A DNA stretch of 64,000 nt, taken from Streptomyces sp. Act143. GTDB taxonomy: Bacteria; Actinomycetota; Actinomycetes; Streptomycetales; Streptomycetaceae. How positions within the stretch are numbered: position 1 is the first letter of the stretch; each line of letters opens with the position of its first letter. The stretch covers positions 940,071-1,004,070 of the forward strand of contig NZ_QFRX01000001.1 of assembly GCF_003143935.1 (NCBI RefSeq). Direction: 5' to 3'. Below the pieces are notes generated by a model, which was not told where the DNA came from, ran no database searches, and worked only from the letters and a program-made list of their open reading frames with translations. This document shows positions 60,786 to 64,000 of this stretch, piece by piece. A program made the translations under genes and the position numbers.

Positions 60786-62879
60786 TCAGTCGGTGTCGAC
60801 TTCCCCTCGTCCGCCGTCCGTCGGGAACGCCCTCGCCCCCGGCCACCAGGCGACGGCGCCCAGATCGCGGGCCAGCGCGGGCACGAGCAGCGACCGCACC
60901 ACCAGGGTGTCGAGAAGCACACCGAAGGCGACGATGAAGGCGATCTGCACGAGGAAGGCCAGCGGGATCACCCCGAGGGCGGCGAACGTCGCGGCGAGCA
61001 CCACGCCCGCCGAGGTGATGACACCGCCGGTGCCGACCAGTCCGCGCAGCACGCCCTGGCGTACGCCGTGCCGCAGGGCCTCCTCCCGCACCCGGGACAT
61101 GAGGAAGATGTTGTAGTCGACGCCCAGGGCCACGAGGAAGACGAATCCGTACAGCGGTACGGACGGGTCCGTACCGCCGAAGCCCAGGAGGTGTTCGAAG
61201 ACCAGGGCCGAAACACCCAGTGTGGCGAGGAAGTTGAGCGCGACGGTCGCCACCAGCAGCGCCGGCAGCAGCAGGGACCGGAGCAGCACGGTCAGGATGA
61301 CGAAGATGATCGCGAGGACCACGGGGACGATCAGGGTCCGGTCCCGTTCGGCGGTGCGCAGGGTGTCGTACTGCTGGGCCGTGTAACCGCCGACGAGCGC
61401 GTCGGCGCCGGGCACCGCGTGCAGGGCCGAACGCAGTCGCGCCACGGTGTCCTTGGCGGCGTCGCTGTCGGCTGCGGAGGCGAGGGTGACGTCGACGCGG
61501 ACCCGCCCGTCGACGACCAGCGGAGTGCCCCCCGGCTGCCCGGTCTCGGTGACGCCGGCCGCGGCGGCGACGCCCTTGGTGGCGAGGGCGGTGTCGACGA
61601 CGCGGTCCAGGCGGTCGGCGTCGGCGATGACGACGGTGGGGTTGCCGGAGCCGCCCGGGAAGTGGCGTACGAGGGTCTGCTGGGCGGTCACGGAGGGGGC
61701 GTCGTCGACGAAGGTCTCGTCGAGCGCGACGCCCCGGGAGGCGAGGGTGGGCGCGAAGGCGGCGCAGACCAGCAGCGCGAGGAGGGAGCCCGCCCAGACC
61801 TTGCGGGGTGCCCGGTCCACCAGGGAGGCGACGCGCCGCCAGACGCCGTGGCCGGCGTCGGGGCGCGGGGCGGCGGGCCAGTAGGCGGCGCGGCCCAGCA
61901 GGACGAGCACGGCCGGCAGGAAGGTGAGTGTGCTGAGCACGGCGCAGCCGACGCCGATCGCGCCGACCGGTCCGAGCGCCCGGTTGTTGGTCAGGTCGCT
62001 GATCAGAAGGGCGAGCAGGCCCAGGGCGACCGTCGCGGCGCTGGCCACGATGGCGCCCCACGACTGCCGCAGTGCGCGCCGGACGGCCGTGAACCGGTCC
62101 GGGTGGAGGGCGAGTTCCTCCCGGAAGCGGGCGGTCAGCAGCAGGGCGTAGTCGGTGGCGGCGCCGATGACCAGGATCGACAGGATGCCCTGCACCTGTC
62201 CGTCGACGCGGACCACCCCGTGGTCGGCGAGCACGTAGACGATCGCGCAGGCCAGGCCGAGCGCGAAGACGGCTCCGACGATGATGACGAAGGGCAGCAG
62301 CACACTGCGGTAGACCAGCAGCAGGATCACCAGGACGGTGACCAGCGCCACGGCCAGCAGCAGTCCGTCGATGCCGGCGAAGGCGTCGGACAGGTCCGCC
62401 TGGGTGGCGGCGGGGCCGGCCAGCTGGACGGTGCTGCCGGGTACCTGCTCGGCCGCCGCGCGGATCCGGTCCAGGGTGCCGGGCAGCTGCTCCCCGAGGT
62501 CGGGCCGGAGCTGGACGACGCCTTCGAGGGCCTGGCCGTCCTTCGACGGCAGCGCGGGCGACACGTCACCCACCACGCCCGCGGTGCCGGCGAGGGAGGC
62601 GAGCGCGCGCCCGGCTGCGGACCGCCGGTCGTCGACGCGGCCGTCCTGGTCGTCGGTCCAGAGCACGATCACCGGCAGCGTCTCGTCCTGGCGGAAGGCC
62701 CGCTGGGCGGCGACGACCTCGGTGGACTCGGCGCTGCGGGGCAGGAAGGCCGCCTGGTCGTTGGTCGCGACCTCGCCGAGCCGGCCGGCGAACGGGCCGA
62801 GGATCCCGCCGACGCCGAGCCAGACGGCGAGCAGCAGGAGCGGCACGAGGAAGCGGCCTCGGCGCGGGGTGAGGGACAT
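60786..62879 (-). CDS. MMPL-family membrane transporter
   Basis: 697 residues with the duplicated RND layout: one helix, an extracellular domain, five helices, then the same again. Conserved segments are VIGAATDYALLLTARFREEL and VALGVDYNIFLMSRVREEA, which carry the proton-relay Asp-Tyr pairs. Such proteins export lipids, siderophores or drugs. ATG 62879 has GGAG at 5 bases. A MarR-type gene lies upstream on the same strand, with a matching operator between. Confidence 0.92.
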   Translation of the reverse strand: MSLTPRRGRFLVPLLLLAVWLGVGGILGPFAGRLGEVATNDQAAFLPRSAESTEVVAAQRAFRQDETLPVIVLWTDDQDGRVDDRRSAAGRALASLAGTAGVVGDVSPALPSKDGQALEGVVQLRPDLGEQLPGTLDRIRAAAEQVPGSTVQLAGPAATQADLSDAFAGIDGLLLAVALVTVLVILLLVYRSVLLPFVIIVGAVFALGLACAIVYVLADHGVVRVDGQVQGILSILVIGAATDYALLLTARFREELALHPDRFTAVRRALRQSWGAIVASAATVALGLLALLISDLTNNRALGPVGAIGVGCAVLSTLTFLPAVLVLLGRAAYWPAAPRPDAGHGVWRRVASLVDRAPRKVWAGSLLALLVCAAFAPTLASRGVALDETFVDDAPSVTAQQTLVRHFPGGSGNPTVVIADADRLDRVVDTALATKGVAAAAGVTETGQPGGTPLVVDGRVRVDVTLASAADSDAAKDTVARLRSALHAVPGADALVGGYTAQQYDTLRTAERDRTLIVPVVLAIIFVILTVLLRSLLLPALLVATVALNFLATLGVSALVFEHLLGFGGTDPSVPLYGFVFLVALGVDYNIFLMSRVREEALRHGVRQGVLRGLVGTGGVITSAGVVLAATFAALGVIPLAFLVQIAFIVAFGVLLDTLVVRSLLVPALARDLGAVAWWPGARAFPTDGGRGEVDTD

Positions 62880-62931
62880 GGTTCTCCAAGCTGGTGAGCA
62901 GATGCCTCGATGCGATGACTCGAGGGGGTAC

Positions 62932-62960
62932 CTCAATGACAAACAATCTCAATCATTGAG
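62932..62960. promoter_or_regulatory. MarR operator candidate CTCAAT-C-ATTGAG
   Basis: A perfect 13-bp palindrome CTCAATCATTGAG (62948-62960) and a second CTCAATGA half-site at 62932-62939 lie between the marR-type and MMPL genes, in an AT-rich patch. The pair is well placed to control MMPL expression. Confidence 0.65.
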
Positions 62961-63020
62961 TCTTCTGTTCACACCGGGTCCCCGGATGCGGCTGCTGGGG
63001 CGAGTTTCGGCGGTGCCCGC

Positions 63021-63527
63021 TCAGGCGCCGCCGGTCCTGAGCAGGGACAGTTCCTCGTTCATCGCCGTGAGGAAGCGGGCGACGACCGCCAGCTCGTCCG
63101 CACTGAAACGCCCCCTGGCCTCTTCGGCGGCACGGGCCAGTGGGCGGAAGTAGGTGCGGGCCGCGACCCGGGCGTCGGCGGCGTAGTACAGGTGCACCAC
63201 CCGGCGGTCACTGCTCTCCCTGACCCGCCGGATGTGGCCCGCGCTCTCCAGCCGGTCCACACAGGCCGTGACGGCCCCCGAGGTCAGCCCCAGATGTTCG
63301 CGCAGCCGCCCCGGGGTCATCGGCTCCTCGGCGTCCAGGATCGCCGCCAGCGCCTGGACGTCCGTGGCGTGCAGACCTTGGTCGCCCGCGAAACCATGGA
63401 CCAGCCGGTTGATCTCACCGTTCATCCGGCGCAACTGGACGGCCAGGGCCTGCAGATCCGTCCCCGCGCCGGGGCGGGGCCCTCGCGGCGCTGTCTCGTG
63501 CGGCTTCGGTTCGTCTGCGGTGACCAC
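63021..63527 (-). CDS. MarR-family regulator of the MMPL transporter
   Basis: 168 residues. The winged helix reads LHATDVQALAAILDAEEPMTPGRLREHLGLTSGAVTACVDRLESAGHIRRVRESSDRRVVHLYY. The long N-terminus is Pro-rich. GTG 63527 follows a TAGGCT -10 by 6 bases, so the message is probably leaderless. It likely represses MMPL through the palindrome at 62948-62960. Confidence 0.9.
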   Translation of the reverse strand: MVTADEPKPHETAPRGPRPGAGTDLQALAVQLRRMNGEINRLVHGFAGDQGLHATDVQALAAILDAEEPMTPGRLREHLGLTSGAVTACVDRLESAGHIRRVRESSDRRVVHLYYAADARVAARTYFRPLARAAEEARGRFSADELAVVARFLTAMNEELSLLRTGGA

Positions 63528-63533
63528 GTGAGA

Positions 63534-63539
63534 AGCCTA
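63534..63539 (-). promoter_or_regulatory. -10 TAGGCT for marR-type gene
   Basis: TAGGCT on the minus strand ends 6 bases before the GTG at 63527, with no ribosome-binding site. Confidence 0.45.
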
Positions 63540-63632
63540 TAGAAGCGAGCGCGCGGGGAAGCGACCGCATCCGGCACGGGCCCGTCCGTGGAAGTGATCA
63601 CAAAGGGACGCGACACGAAGGGCCCGCGGCAG

Positions 63633-64000
63633 ATGAACGACGAACACACCGCACCGGCACCACGCTGTCTGGTGACCGGCGCGACGGGGTACATCGGTGG
63701 CCGGCTCGTGCCCGAACTGCTGGCCGCCGGACACCGGGTGCGCTGTCTGGCCAGGTCTCCCGGCAAACTCCGCGACCAGCCGTGGGCGGGTGACGTGGAG
63801 GTGGCACGCGGTGATGTCCTGGACGCCGAGGCGGTCGCCGAGGCCCTGCGCGGCGTCGACGTCGCCTACTACCTGGTGCACGCGCTGGGCAGCGGTGACA
63901 CCTTCGAGGAGACCGACCGGCGGGCCGCGCGGATCTTCGGCGAGCAGGCCCGGGCCGCGGGCGTGCGCCGCATCGTCTACCTGGGCGGGCTCACACCGGC
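63633..64000 (+). CDS. NAD(P)-binding SDR-type protein, partial at window edge
   Basis: The first 122 residues are visible, starting MNDEHTAPAPRCLVTGATGYIGG. TGATGYIGG is the atypical-SDR/NmrA cofactor loop, followed by LVPELLAAGHRVRCLAR, GDVLDAEAVAEALRGVDVAYYLVHALG and RRIVYLGGLTP, as in NAD(P)H-binding epimerase-like proteins. The gene continues beyond the window. AAGGG lies upstream of the ATG. It is divergent from the MarR-type gene and may share its control. Confidence 0.85.
   Translation, partial: MNDEHTAPAPRCLVTGATGYIGGRLVPELLAAGHRVRCLARSPGKLRDQPWAGDVEVARGDVLDAEAVAEALRGVDVAYYLVHALGSGDTFEETDRRAARIFGEQARAAGVRRIVYLGGLTP

Noticed and set aside
60315..62897. 860-codon open frame on the plus strand
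   Set aside because: It is antisense to the MMPL gene, with Gly/Arg/Gln-rich composition and no domain.
1..64000. Secondary-metabolite gene cluster or mobile element
   Set aside because: There are single enzymes typical of accessory regions, but no polyketide or peptide synthase, terpene synthase, transposase, integrase or phage structural gene.

Overview
The window is chromosomal DNA from a high-GC actinomycete, almost certainly Streptomyces. Coding bias is about 70 percent GC or more. Genes typical of the genus are present: an SsgA-like sporulation protein, the melC1-melC2 tyrosinase pair, a clpP3-clpP4-popR locus, a streptophobe-family membrane protein, several -10 elements of the TAGNNT type, and leaderless GTG/ATG starts. 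The mixture of accessory enzymes, stress regulators and small transporters suits a chromosome arm (inference). I see no rRNA, tRNA, CRISPR array, insertion sequence, prophage or secondary-metabolite megasynthase.

Layout. 0-8 kb: a membrane-anchored pseudokinase behind three TGAC-N5-GTCA repeats, a serine hydrolase, an F420-type oxidoreductase, a helix-turn-helix protein followed by the SsgA-like gene, two small membrane proteins and an aldo/keto reductase. 8-15 kb: a Tat-exported cholesterol-oxidase-like flavoenzyme, a TetR-controlled MFS exporter with twin palindromic operators, an aromatic flavin monooxygenase and the melanin operon. 15-23 kb: RNase H with a Cys/His tail, a degenerate repeat tract, VOC proteins, a zinc alcohol dehydrogenase, a GH51 arabinofuranosidase with a LacI regulator and operator, an SGNH lipoprotein and an epoxide hydrolase. 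23-28 kb: clpP3-clpP4 with a PopR box, popR, a methyltransferase, a SigB/SigF-family sigma factor and a facing RsbW-like ATP-binding protein. 28-35 kb: a signalling block with a DUF6777 protein, a streptophobe protein, and an operon of FHA-ABC transporter, small SH3-like protein and Ser/Thr kinase. 35-50 kb: metabolic and stress genes, including aldo/keto reductases, a carotenoid oxygenase, adenosine deaminase, phosphoketolase and aldehyde dehydrogenase with MarR. 50-56 kb: a complete urea ABC transporter urtABCDE preceded by a cytosolic UrtA/AmiC-like sensor. 56-64 kb: an ECF42 sigma/YciI pair, a sulfonate monooxygenase behind a cysteine-containing leader peptide, an MMPL transporter with MarR, and a partial NAD(P)-binding gene.

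How the parts connect. Three SigB-type promoters (GNNT-N14/15-GGGTAC) precede the SsgA-like gene, the sigma gene and the RsbW-like gene, suggesting a local stress or development regulon. The ClpP3P4-PopR locus reproduces the circuit known in S. lividans: the operator box is present, and PopR ends in the two alanines required for its proteolysis. The ClpP4 subunit here carries Gly in place of the catalytic His. The FHA-ABC/kinase operon resembles the mycobacterial Rv1747/PknF pair. The nitrogen (urt) and sulfur (ssuD) genes both have long leaders with visible regulatory architecture.
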